DNA of 64,000 bases. Origin: Oikopleura dioica (taxonomy: Eukaryota; Chordata; Appendicularia; Copelata; Oikopleuridae). Below, one piece after another: positions 21,496-33,835 of the stretch. The notes under the pieces were generated by a model that saw only the letters and a list, made by a program, of their open reading frames with translations, had not been told where the DNA came from and did not search any database. Location: contig OU015567.1 of the NCBI GenBank assembly GCA_907165135.1, forward strand, positions 9,243,001 through 9,307,000, given 5' to 3'. A program made the position numbers and the translations under genes. Positions within the stretch are counted from its first letter, which is position 1; every line of letters starts with the position of its first letter.

Positions 21496-21673
21496 GCTTA
21501 ATTGAAGTCATAAGATGAAGGTAGCTTTTATGCACACGATTTATTTCCTCTTTTTTGAAGAACACTTGATAATAAATTAATAAATCAAGAAGTAACAATT
21601 GTTAATTATTCTAGGACTGTTTTCTGATGCCACACAGACAGGGGGAATGATTGAAGAAAATGCGTAATTGTAG

Positions 21674-23671
21674 CTAGTTAATCTTTTTGCGCTTGACGAC
21701 ATCGGGACGTGAAAGAATAGGTTTAAGGCAGGCAATAATTTCGGTAAAGTTGGTGATCAGCAGATAGATGAGACCCAACCAGAGGCCGACGATGGAGCCG
21801 AGGTAGAGGTCGAAGATAGGTGGCCGCACCAAGAACTGTGACATGACGACTGAAATTTCAATGATGTTATTTGGAAAGTGTTGTTTGTGCTTACCTTCGT
21901 GAGTATTGTAAAGATCGATGCCCTGACCGACGTTGACGAGCTCGACATTGCTGGTGAAAGTATCCATGTGCTTTAAATTATTTATTATGTAAAGATTGGG
22001 CTTCTTTTTAGTTTCCTTTTCATACCTTTTTGATATCATTGAAAGATCGTTTGGTAAAGTTTCCAGCAGATCTTTGAGTAGCGGAAAGGTTCTCAACCCA
22101 GGCAAAAGCAGCATCTCCGTTCACTTCGATTCCATGAGTAATTGCCTAAGATTTATCAGAATTGGCTGCGGGAAATGAAAAAGAGGTACCTTGTCCTGGT
22201 AGAGAGTATTCAAAAGACCAGCTCCGATGGTCTTGGTAACAGTTGCATATTCTTGTTTGTTGATTCTGCTTGAGAAATCAGCAAGAGATCGTCGAGCGGA
22301 CGATTCTGGGTCGGAAATTGTAGAAAGAGTGATCGATGGAACCTTTTAATGATAGTAAGAGACAGTTGAGGAAATTCATCCATACCTTCTTGAATGCAAA
22401 TCGCTCATGCTGCCATTTTCGTGCTTCTTCTTGAATATTAATTTTCTTGTGAACGAGCTCTAGTTCAAGTCCGTTAGCAGAAGCAGCGGCTTGAAGAGAC
22501 TTGTAGAACTTGGCACCGAGAGTCCCTTCAGCTGGGGGCTTCGAAACATGCGCATAGATTTTTCCTAAAGGCGAGAGTAAAAATTCGGGGCTATTGACAA
22601 AACACCTTCAGAAGAAGATCCCAAAGCATCGAGACAAATAGCAAGATGGATGTTTTTCAAATTTCCGGAGTTTTCATTTTTGTCCTTTGCGTCGAGCCAG
22701 TTCTTGGTGGAGACAAAGTTGATACTATCAGCGGGCATGATTGCGAATAATACGCTAGAATAATTTATTGGTCATCAAGATGGACAAAATATTTTTACTT
22801 GTATTGCGGTCGAGTGGAGTCGTCGATGAAAAGCATCGAAAGAGATCTTGCGATTTCAAGAGTAACACCAAGCCCAGATCCGGCAGAGTTAGCTCCACGA
22901 GCGAGAGCGAAAGAAGACGCAAACGCATCCATCTTCGTGGTTACAAGAATGGTTGGAGACCCAGAGATTCCATCAAGGCGTGATTCAATAGCATCAAGTC
23001 GTGTCTAGATGAGTTCTAAGCCAAAGTCTACGGACGCGAGTACCTTAAGAAGTTCTGGCTGCTTTCCTGTGACAGAAAACTGATGAAGAACCGATGATCC
23101 TGCATGAAGAATCGCGGAAGCACCGGTCAAATCCGAGAGATCCTTGAGCTCGTCTTGAATTTGCTTCAACTCTGCAGTTTCGTATGAAAAGTAAATAGGA
23201 ATTTGTGTAATTGGAAAGTCCAAAAGCGCTTGTTCAGCATCAGCGAGCTGATCAAGGGTCTTCTTGGTCACGTTTCGAAAGTCTTCCGTTCTCATGAAGT
23301 CCGGCAGGATTATGAGGACGGATCCTGGGTTCTTGTCGAGGAGTGACTTGAATGACTGCTCGGAGGTGATGTCGAGGAGGTTAATGACGACGTTTTTGCG
23401 GGTGATTTGCTTTAATAAAATAGATAAGAAACAGACTTGGTCTGAAATATCACACCTTAGCATCAGGAGCTCGACCCTCAAAAGAAACAACTGCACCGGT
23501 AGATCCAAAAGCTTCGCGATCAGTGATATCCGCGCTTTGATACTCGTATTGGTACATTCGATAGGCAGGGAACTCATAAGAAGCTTCAGTAGGAGCAATA
23601 CAAAGCAGAAAGATAGGGACAACGGCCATGGAAAACTTCCACTCTCCAGGGAACAGATCGTCCAGCCACAT
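21674..23671 (-). CDS. NCLN: Nicalin
   Basis: Nicalin is an ER membrane glycoprotein of the nicastrin family that forms a complex with NOMO and TMEM147 at the translocon. The N-terminus (Met 23671) has a signal segment, MAVVPIFLLCIAPTEA, followed by YEFPAYRMYQYE. The luminal M28-like fold shows PGSVLIILPDFMRTED, TILVTTKMDAFASSFARARG, SAGSGLGVTLEIARSL, KIYAHVSKPPAEGTLGAKFY and KWQHERFAFKKVPSITLS. The C-terminus has one transmembrane helix (GSIVGLWLGLIYLLITNF) and a lysine-rich cytoplasmic end. The length and order match vertebrate NCLN. At least seven introns are small. Confidence 0.92.
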
Positions 23672-23777
23672 GAGCGTTACAATCTGGAAAGAAACCAGGA
23701 GGTTAGATAGAGATATTTCTTATCGTTACTTAGTATCAGTATTCAATTAAATAGTTTTCAGAATTCAGAGGGAAATT

Positions 23778-24472
23778 TTATCGCATGTCTTGACCTTCTG
23801 GAATTGTTATCGTTATTCCATCGAGTTCTTTTGTGAAATGCACGCAACATCCCAGACGCGAGCTAAAAGATTTTAAATTTGATTTAGGAAGAGGGAACCC
23901 CTTAGGGTCCTTTGTAGATATAGATACTTATATCCACGCATGTCGGTTTCCTCTTTATTAGAGGAAAGGTAGAGTTCATATACCGTCCTATTTATCAGCA
24001 TTCAATCTAGTCAAAATTAATCGAGTAGCGTCTGATTCTGGTAAAGCTTGGGTTTTTTAATCATCCTCACGAACTGGTGAAGTGAAAATAAATTATCAAT
24101 AGCTCTATTTTCTCACGGAATTATGGCCTCCACTTACAAGTCAGTTACATTCGGCGCATTATCCAACATATCACATTCTTCTTCTCCCCATGGATCTTCT
24201 TCTAGCGTCTTATCAAAAACACCGTCTTCAAGAATGACATGACACGTCGAACACGCGATTCCTCCTCCACAAATCCCATAGCCTTCCGTTTCGATTTCAT
24301 TGTCTATCACTGTGTCAAGAATAGAATCGCCAGGTCGAGCCTTTACTTCGACGATTTCTCCACGTCGATCGATGAATTTAACATTGATCTTCTTGCCAAA
24401 GAATTGCATTCGCGATTTAGATACATTAAGCAACCTGACCGACTTTGACAGTAGCGAGAAATTCTTGAGCAT
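23778..24472 (-). CDS. Mitochondrial [2Fe-2S] ferredoxin (adrenodoxin/FDX2 family)
   Basis: It passes electrons from ferredoxin reductase to P450s and/or the Fe-S cluster assembly machinery. The Met at 24472 sits one base after AAAATAG. The first ~25 residues are basic and Ser-rich, fitting a mitochondrial presequence. The cluster ligands are visible: GICGGGIACSTCH gives C-x5-C-x2-C. The fourth ligand lies in the last exon (SRLGCCVHFTKEL, 23782-23857), joined by a ~270-bp intron. The end is TIPEGQDMR. FDX1 versus FDX2 is undecided: CDMLDNAP resembles FDX2, while the position of TD is like FDX1. Confidence 0.9.
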
Positions 24473-24774
24473 TCTATTTTAAAGATTTTTTGTAATTTTT
24501 TGCGTGGCCTCAGACAAATGCCTCGTACATTTTCATCAAATGTTCTGACCCGATAACTACCCAGGGTTGGCACCCCGAGCAGCTTCGTGACAGTTCTGAC
24601 TCGTCATCTAACGGATCATCACCGACCGGAATGATTGAAAACCAATCATGAGACCAACGAGAACAGAAAAACTATTGATAGATAAGACACATAAATCCCT
24701 TATGATTTTTATTTCATTTGTATTTGAATTTTCAGAATTTTAAGTTTAATAAATACGACTTCGAAGAAAGCAGC

Positions 24775-25435
24775 TTAGATGGGCCATTTCCACTGATCAG
24801 CTGGGGCAGGGGCGAAGAGATCTCCCCATGGCTGAAGATTTGAAAAATTTCTTTTCATTCAGAAATGTTCGTACCTGATCCTCAGCGAGGTTTCGTGCAC
24901 ATCTGAGCTCTCTCTTCAAGCTTCTAAGATACATCTCGACCTGCTCGCCGAGGGCATCCTCAAGAGCGTCAAGATCGCCAGAAAGTCGATCGACGAGCTC
25001 AGCTTGTTCGTTGATCATTTCGGTGACGGTTGTTCGGTAAATGTAGTCTTCTGGCATATCTTCAAGAACTTTAAGAATTCGCTTCTGGAAGGCCTGGATC
25101 TTGGGGATGGGCTCGTATTCGACCTCGATGCCTAGAAAAAGGGTTTAATGTGAGCTAGATAATATCGAATTACCGGTGATTTCAGTGTAAGTTTTTCGTG
25201 GAGAAGTATACGTCTTTTCTTTTCCCAGAAGAGGCATGGTAAAGTCAACCTTTCCGGATTCCTTGAGAGCTGGCTCCTCGATCATGTCATCTCCTACGAA
25301 CCGGGCGTTGACTTCGTTAGCGTTGATGACTTTCTTCCAGAATTGAGGAGTGTTGGTGGTCTGCATGTCCTTCCAGCTTCGACCGCCGAGCGACTTGGAC
25401 GAGTTCGACAGGGATCGAGCTACCTGACGGAACAT
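24775..25435 (-). CDS. NDUFA5: NADH dehydrogenase 1 alpha subcomplex subunit 5
   Basis: This is an accessory subunit of mitochondrial complex I. The invariant C-terminus ADQWKWPI precedes the stop at 24775. The core reads IQAFQKRILKVLEDMPEDY, then YRTTVTEMINEQ and a helical ELVDRLSGDLDALEDAL. The N-terminus (Met 25435, one base after TTTGTAG) is about 90 residues longer than in mammals, where the protein starts near the core. The extension begins MFRQVARSLSNSSKSLGGRS, which looks like a mitochondrial presequence. There are three exons with short introns. Confidence 0.92.
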
Positions 25436-25710
25436 TCTACAAATCGAGAGTTGTAAGTGAAAATTGAAATCAAATTGCAAAAAGTATCTCAATGAAAGAT
25501 CCTTAGAACAAAATTCTGAAGATTTCTCACAAGAAAATTTCTAAATAAATATTAATTATGAATGTCTTTTAGGATGTACGAAAATGCAAACAACCTCTAA
25601 AGATTCTCCACCAATTGATGTGAACTTTGATTTCTGTTTTTGTTTACTGAAAATGATCAATACTAATCAAACAAACGTCCACTTGGCTGTCCCTTGAAAA
25701 GTGTAAGAGA

Positions 25711-27467
25711 ATGAAGCTGCTCGTTCCAGTTTTACTTGGAGGTTTTTCGCTAGCCGCGAGCAAGCACAGTCCCAAGCGTTACCAGCGAAAGGATATTCGG
25801 GACGATGAAGCTCGCCTTGGCCTTCAAAAGCTGGGATTCAGTCTTTTGGAAGAATCAGACGGCAATGGGCTAGGTAGGTCTACGGTCTAGCCGTGATGAT
25901 TTATTGACTTTGACAGCAGAGCAAAAATAGAACAGCTTTGAGAAAAGGGACTCTTTCAAAGTTCAAAATCAAGCTTGTTTCAATCGGGCATGTTTTGATT
26001 TGAAATCAATTGTTAAGATATTCACAAGAAATTCTATTAAGTATCCCCTCTTTCTCTGGCTGGTGTTCTTCACTTGCTAGCCGCTGGAGGAGTTGGTAAT
26101 ACAAGAAGCGAAATCTTGGAAAAGGCCCTTGGACTCGACTACGAAGAGTTCATTAAAAGTTCAAATGGCAAGTTCCAATACAATTGGGTCGTGGAACCGC
26201 ATAACTGCGTGATGGAAACACTGATAGAAAATTCAAAAAGCGGAGATTACGAGTTTGAAAGTTACACTGGTCTCTTTACGAATTTGGAACATGATGATGT
26301 TATCAACCCATGCAAAGGTACGTATTTCACTGTTATTCCGATAATAAGAAATTTCTTAAGATTGGAACGACGATTCCCCATCACATCAGTGCGTGATCAA
26401 AAAAGACTTTATCAAGGTAGATTCCGATATTATCCTTTAATTTTACCCTAAACGAAGGAGTATCTTGGCGAAAACAAAAAAATCGACTTCCAGGGCAGCT
26501 ACGATGTTCTCGAAACAGTAAATGAAGCGGTAAACAAAGCAACGCGAGGCAATTTCCCAGAGTTTTTGGATAGCTTACCGCCAAATACGCTTATGGTTGC
26601 TTTATCCGCCCTCTACATTGAATGTGAGCCTTCTTGGAATGATCAGTGGTAAATTTGAGTTCAGCTAACTGGTACAACAACAAAATCCCGGCACAGTTTT
26701 CTACAAAAATGTTCGACGTCGTAAGCAACGGTGAAATTCGTCGAAATCGCAACAACTACTGTTTCCACGGGAGCTCATCGCGCTGCGAAGCTCCCCAAGA
26801 ATGGCTCAAATCGGAGGAGCTTCCCTTCGACGTCTACAATGACGGCTCCGTTCTCGTCATCGATCTCAACCTCAAATCTGGCAGCGAGCAAGACGAAATC
26901 ATCTTCACGATCGTCATGCCCGACGACATGCGTTCATTTGACTACAGATCGATTTCTCCAACGCTGAAAAAGGCGCAGTCGGTTTGGCAATCGCAAAGCT
27001 TGGAGGAAAAATGGGCAGTGCTCAACATTCCCACCTTTGAAATCAAAATGAAAGAGGATATGATCGGGCAGTTGAGAAGAATGGGCGTTCACGCAGCTTT
27101 TTCGCCTCAGAACGCAGATTTCTCCCACTTATTCACGGATCACACCGACTCGCCCTTTGTCAAGTAAGTTCGATAATTAGCAAATCCAATGGTAATCTGA
27201 TAATAAAATTAAAAGGGTTCTGCAGCATGCAGCAACGTTTTCTGTCAGCAAAGATGGAATAAAAGCTAGTGCAGCTACTGCAGCTGTTTTCGCAACGAGA
27301 AGGTAAGCACTGGTAAAAATTTAGAATTACAACACATATTCAGTCTATCAACTCAAGATGGCAAGATGATCTACGTGAACAAGCCCTTCTACTTTATGCT
27401 CTCGTCGCGTTCTACTGGAAAGGAACGCGCCCCTCTGTTCGTTGGGAAAATCTCAACCCTCGTTTGA
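25711..27467 (+). CDS. Secreted serpin, predicted inhibitor with Arg at P1
   Basis: The N-terminus MKLLVPVLLGGFSLAAS is a signal peptide. Serpin core elements follow across about six exons: VSPLSLAGVLHLLAAGGVG (helix B), EAVNKATRG, LMVALSALYIE (strand s3A region), WAVLNIPTFEIKMKEDM, and FVKVLQHAATFSVSKDGIKA. The reactive-centre loop reads GIKASAATAAVFATRSLST. Counting from the hinge Gly as P15 places Arg-Ser at P1-P1'. The small-residue P12-P9 hinge (ASAA) is typical of inhibitory serpins, although P14 is Ile rather than Thr/Ser. The C-terminus ends FYFMLSSR...PLFVGKIS. Target trypsin-like protease is inferred. Lone plus-strand gene between minus-strand clusters. Confidence 0.9.
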
Positions 27468-27800
27468 ATTTCTAAAAACCCGAAAGTGAAATATTTCAAA
27501 TTGCGAGAAATAAACATATTTATAAAATTTATAATTTTGTCTTCTTTTCATATTATTTTTTGTTTCATGCGCACAGAGAGAAATAAATGTAAATTACTTT
27601 TTAAAGTAGCAGTGTATGAACAATTGAAAAAAGGGTTAAATGATGACGAAGAAAAAAAGGAAGCTTCAGGAGAGTCTCTTCTGAAGATGAGATACTTCAA
27701 TACTGTAGTTGAGAACGGAACTGTGTGAAAAAATACGGTAGTAAAGAATGAGTTTTTATGAGCGATTCTTTGTCAGCGGTTTGTTTTCCAGTGATTTTAG

Positions 27801-28178
27801 TTAGCAGCAACAAGTTGGACGAGAAAGAGACTTTCGTCGATGTAGGAACAGTGGAGACAGTTTGATTCTCTGAATGAGCAGTTTGATTACAAATAAAAGG
27901 GACTGTGAAACGTACTTGTAGTCGTATAAATAGAGGGTCTTCGATTCCTGGACGTTTTTGTTGATTTCTTGAAGAGCATTGACGCCTACTGCGACGTCGT
28001 CCTGATCGATTTCGCCTTTGAGAGCCATCGTCAACCCTTTCAAATTTTGAATTCATTCAATATTTCAAAAAAAATCACCATTTTTATCTCCAATTGCGCA
28101 GCCGAGAATTCTCTCACTTTTCGCCAAAAACTCATCGAGCTTCTTGGGCAAATTCACGATCACAGAATCTTCAGTCAT
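27801..28178 (-). CDS. LAMTOR5-like Ragulator subunit (roadblock fold)
   Basis: Three exons joined by ~45-bp introns give about 97 residues, close to the 91 of LAMTOR5. The frame starts MTEDSVIVNLPKKLDEFL at 28178. It has RILGCAIGDKNGLTMALKGE, which aligns in layout with the LAMTOR5 stretch containing the GLxLxxxG turn. It then has DDVAVGVNALQEINKNVQES, a helix, and LYLYDYKESN, and ends SYIDESLFLVQLVAAN (stop 27801). LAMTOR5 is part of Ragulator, which anchors Rag GTPases and mTORC1 on lysosomes. Similarity is judged by eye over a small protein, so other roadblock-family members are possible. Confidence 0.55.
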
Positions 28179-29310
28179 TCTAAAACGATTTCATTCAAAT
28201 CTGATTCTTTCTCTCTTCGGCTCCCGCAGCCTCGATTTTCGTTCTTCAGGGAGTTTAGCCGCGCGCGCTGAGCCAATAAGAGCCGCGCGAGATGGAAATC
28301 CGTGCTTTCTGGATCCCGCAAAGGAAAAACCACAGACTTCCGAGAAAATGATCTGTCGGTTTACACTCTCAGACCTAGGGTCGGAAAATAGAAACCGATC
28401 TTGCCGATCGCTTTTTGAGAAGATATAAATTATAACTTCTATTAAATTAAATAATTGTCTGTAATAGAGTCTATTACAGTTTCAGCTGGGCTTTCGAATG
28501 ATACCCATATATCCATACTTTTTTCGAAAATTTGTGGAGATACAGGGCTTCATGACCTGTCATTTTCAGGTACTTAACCCGTTAACAGCCCCATGGAGAT
28601 TTAATCTCCACGCGTGGAAATGAGTAGCCAATCGCATGTCCGGATTCAGGATTTCACTCAATCATAGACAGGTAAAAGCGTAGGCGAAATCGACCGCCCT
28701 GTTAACGGGTTAAGGCGCTAGAATTTGACATTCCTCTTGGCTTGGACACATAAAAATTCTACCATTCGATTCCTTAGATTCTGCGCTACAAACTAAGCAC
28801 TAAAAATATTGAGGTCAAGACTTTGCTCCGCAGAAGCCATTTTCATCTATCAGACAATTTGTAGAAAAAACTAACAAACCAGAGCGAAATTGACAACTGA
28901 CGGTCTGACCCCAACCATCAAAAAAGAATTCTGCATAGTTGAACACGCTAACATTTGTGATTAACTTCACTTCAAGGACTAACAACTCGTTGCTCCTAGT
29001 TTACAAGGAATAAGCATGTCTAAGAGTAAGACACCTATGAATCATAGGCTATGATATTTATATTATCAAAGGCTAGTTACTAGAAGGTAGTCATTACCTA
29101 CGGATTCGAAAAAGCTCCACTGGGGGAGTCTTTCTCGAGGACTTCATAGACGTCAATTGAATATAAGTTCATCATCTAAAATCGATAAAAGTTACAAAAG
29201 TGAAAGTGCCGGAAAGTTTTCTATCGATTTATAAACACTGTTGGCTTGGCATATAACTATCAACTTCGGGAATTTATTTTCACAATATTTTAAAGAGAGC
29301 GAACAAAAAA
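28179..29310. other. Intergenic, 1.1 kb, with one MITE
   Basis: Divergent-gene spacer between the LAMTOR5-like gene and a plus-strand gene. It holds the TTAA-flanked MITE at 28578-28709. Immediately left of it is a ~75-bp segment (28481-28556) that resembles a piece of the TIR element in the palindrome (34199-34268). Otherwise it is AT-rich with no ORF I can support. Confidence 0.6.
28578..28709. mobile_element. piggyBac-like MITE, 132 bp
   Basis: TTAA at 28574-28577 and 28710-28713 flanks inverted ends CCCGTTAACAG / CTGTTAACGGG. A TTAA duplication with CCC-starting ends is the piggyBac signature. Internally GGAGATTTAATCTCC forms a small hairpin. There is no coding capacity. Confidence 0.85.
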
Positions 29311-30171
29311 ATGAGCCGAGTACAAAATATTATCCCCAAAGTAAGTTTATGCCAAAAATAATTTCATTCAATGTAACAAATGCTTCCAAAAACTTGAATT
29401 TACTTTCTTGATTAGGGAGCTGTGATCTGGGATGAAGCCGAAAAGGCCGATCGAATTGTAGTCGAAGGTCAGTATTGCGATTTTAAAGATACTGTAACGC
29501 ATCTGTGTCGCTAGGTGCGACAGTGAAGATTGAGAATCCTCCAGTAGAAGATCCTCTGATTCCTCGCAGTGGCGTGATCCAAACTCGTGAGGCGATTAAC
29601 CCCGTCAAAACAAGCTTGGGTTGACTCTAATATCTTGTCCTCCTTGATTTCACATTTTCTAATACCCAGCCCAAAAGCAGCACTAATGCCCGTGTGGAAA
29701 CAAATCCGAAAAAGGTGGCAGCGATGCTGCTCAAGCAAGACCAAATGCCGAAAATTGTCGGAGTGCAGGCAAGGAATATCGTTTCAATTGCCTTTTTATG
29801 AATATTTCTCTAGCAAAAAGATATTGTCGCGCTGACAGAGATTTCAAAACAAGCCGAAATCATCATCCAGAACGACATCAAAAATGCCCAAAAAGATGTC
29901 ATCAAGGTAACATCTTTCTCTTTACATGTGAACACCTATTATTTAGTTCTCAACAGCTGCTCAAGAATTACGGTAAGGACTACCTCTTAAAAAACGGGCT
30001 TATTTTCGCGCTCTTCCAGTGATTTCGTCCTGACGAACGAAGATTCTGACCCTCTACTCGTCTGTCCTCAAGTCAATCCTTTCAAAGGTTCGCTTCCTTG
30101 ATAATTATTTTTTGAAATAAATATTTCCAGGAGCAACTTTAGCTGAGAGAATGGCAAAACTCTGCAAATAA
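29311..30171 (+). CDS. Unassigned protein, about 190 residues, multi-exon
   Basis: The frame starts MSRVQNIIPK at 29311 and is carried through short exons: GAVIWDEAEKADRIVVEG, ATVKIENPPVEDPLIPRSG, a helical exon KKVAAMLLKQDQMPKIVG, KDIVALTEISKQAEIIIQND, and a last exon ATLAERMAKLCK. The stop overlaps an AATAAA near 30167. The protein is soluble and mainly helical in its second half. At least two junctions (after TSL near 29631 and after GVQ near 29768) only fit GG-AG and GC-AG introns; the join near 29957-30020 is unresolved. I recognise no family. Confidence 0.6.
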
Positions 30172-30281
30172 AGAAATAATTCTGAAAAGTTTTAATGATG
30201 ATATTGCATTTTTATTGAGTTTTAACTAAGTATATGTTGCTAACAGGTCAGTGTGTTCGATACAGTATGATGTCTGTACGT

Positions 30282-31522
<1,241 letters not shown>

Positions 31523-32352
31523 CTGAAATAGATTATTAATAAATGTTTATTCAACAAGATTTCAAATTATTGCTTTTGATATTGGGTAAATTTCTAGCTT
31601 TTTAGTTGCTATTTGGTAAAATTGAATTTTAGTAGTGATTTTCGCTTGAATCTCTTTTGAAGAAAACAACTGATCTCTTTTGAAAACTTAGACGGATACA
31701 AAAAGGGCAAAAAGTACTTTGAAAATAATTTACTTTTTTAGGAGGAGTTGGGTTGAGCAGCTTGCTTGGAAACTGTGAGGAGATCCGGTGTTCGATGTTC
31801 CCGATGGTGGCGGTGGTGGCGCCCACTACGCCCTTAGGCCACTGCCGAATTTACATTTTTTCACCGAAACCGAAACTAAAACATAAACCGGTGGATCATT
31901 GCCAAGCGATTTCCGTCTTTCATGCCAAAAAAGCTTAACTTCAAAAAACTCTTGGCTCCTTCAAAAAGTACCCTCTAAGAACCGCCAACTATAATTCTTG
32001 TATAAACAAGAGCTTAAAAACGTACCCTTTCTTACCTGTGTTTCCATTTGGAGCAGTTTTTGTTGGATATCTCTCAATATTTGAAAAGTTGCCTACCAAC
32101 CAGGATTGAGTCTGACAGAAAATGACGCGCAGTAAAAAGTCCGATCTTTAAAAATAATGTGCGAAATGCTCCGGTGCGTAACATTACTGCCTCTTGCTGG
32201 TATTATCCGCTTTGAAAAGACGTTTTTGGAGGAAAAATCATTCGCCGGTAATGATTATTTATTATTTCAAGCAGCGGGGAAAGAAAGTATCCTTGGAAAA
32301 ATTTACATGGTGAACTTTTGGATGATTAACGTGTGTTTGAATAGGAAAAATT
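31523..32352. other. Intergenic, 830 bp
   Basis: This interval lies between the GFUS start and the stop of the PPxY membrane protein. It is AT-rich. A short stretch around 31740-31830 has open frames on both strands, but nothing with coding character or neighbouring splice sites. I see no other feature. Confidence 0.4.
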
Positions 32353-33387
32353 TTAAGTAGTTTGGTTTCGCGAAACAGCGCTGGATTCGTACTTTGGTGG
32401 CTGGAAAGCATCGTTGTTGGAAGCTTCGTATCCAGGGAGATCGACATCGGCTCGATATTGAGGGGGAAGGGATTCGAGCTTTGCTTCCGGATATTGAGAG
32501 AAGTTCTCGTAGTCTGGTGGCAGATCAACGGCCCAATCTTGAGCACTAGTAGTTGCGTTGTTTTCATGACTTCGACTTGAGTCCTGAGCATGTATTCCTC
32601 GTGAATTTCTCGTGCAACGGAAACTCGAATGGAAATGACAGCATATGAAAACAGACATCACAAGGAATATGACGAGGACGGGGAGGAATATCTGCACCGC
32701 TTTTCTAAACAGTTTTTGATGGTTGGAAAGCGAAATGAGTCTCACCTTGTTTCTAAGAGCTCAATATTGCTGGGTATTTCCGCGCCTGGCAGATCTTAAA
32801 ATTGACATGAATTTTTTCAATCGCATAACGAGAGACTCACCAAATATTAATTCAAATGGGGAAGTGTTTTCAACAGTGATTACAAGAAAGTAGATTCTGG
32901 AACCAGCATGCGATAAGAACGGGAGCTTAATGTTACCCTCGGAATCAGCCTCATCCAAGACTTTTGCGTCGTCATTGTCGTAAAACGAAGAGAAAATCGC
33001 TGAATAGGCTCAGAAATACCCCAGAAAATGATTAGGGTGTACCTGTGCTGTAGGAAAACATAAACGCGGAAGAAAAGGTTTCATTACTAAGTACAGTTAA
33101 CGATCCCGGTTGAGGAAAGTCGTTATATTTTCCAATGAGCATTTTGCACTGTCGATATTCGCTTCGAACGAAAATGGAGTCATTTCCAAACGGAAAAGAA
33201 TCACTTGTGATGCAATCTGCAGGGTATTTTTGAACAGTGTGGCTGGAATAAAGACCAACTAGAATCAAAAATAATTTTATGACTTAATTTGAGTTAACGA
33301 CTTACGCATAACAAGCCCTGCAAGAAGAAGCAATGGGACGGAAAAATATAAATTTTCGGTTTTGACAAAATGTCGAAAACGTAACAT
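32353..33387 (-). CDS. Single-pass membrane protein with a triple-PPxY cytoplasmic tail
   Basis: Five exons. Exon 1 (33306-33387) encodes a signal peptide-like start, MLRFRHFVKTENLYFSVPLL. The extracellular part (~200 residues) has Cys pairs and NxS/T sites. A transmembrane helix, FLPVLVIFLVMSVFICCHF, is followed by a ~100-residue tail with three PPxY motifs (LPPDYEN, LPPQYRA, QPPKYES). PPxY motifs bind WW domains of NEDD4-type ubiquitin ligases, so ligase recruitment or ubiquitin-dependent trafficking is inferred. No family is recognised; the tail layout recalls arrestin-like and LAPTM-type adaptors. The outer edge of the 8.9-kb palindrome (33334) falls inside exon 1, so the start codon and first signal-peptide codons lie in repeat DNA. 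Confidence 0.75.
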
Positions 33388-33835
33388 TTTCAAAATTCTA
33401 AAAGTGCAGTTATCTCAAGCCTGAACTGCGATTCAAGAATTTTGAAAAAAAATTTGTGATTTCATTATTACGAAGCGTGGGCGGCGCGATCTAAGAAAAA
33501 GTTATGAACTCGCCTAGGGACCAGGCGTACTTATTTTTTCAGATTTTTTTTAGACTCAATTATTCTCTATGATCCAAGGATTGTCACAATTGCTTCAGAT
33601 CGAAAATTGCTCATCGCAATCCTGAAATATTGCGTAATTTGTTATTTTCTCGTATAAACTATTAAATTATTAAACCAATACTAATTATATTGAATAAATG
33701 GCCATGCTCGGCCGTTATATGGCCACTTATGGTCGAATTCGGTCGAGTCTGGCCGGAGGACTTCCCGGAGGACCACCCTGGTGGAAAACTAACTGCTGGA
33801 AGACCAATATTAAAAAAAATAATAAATAGCCTAAG

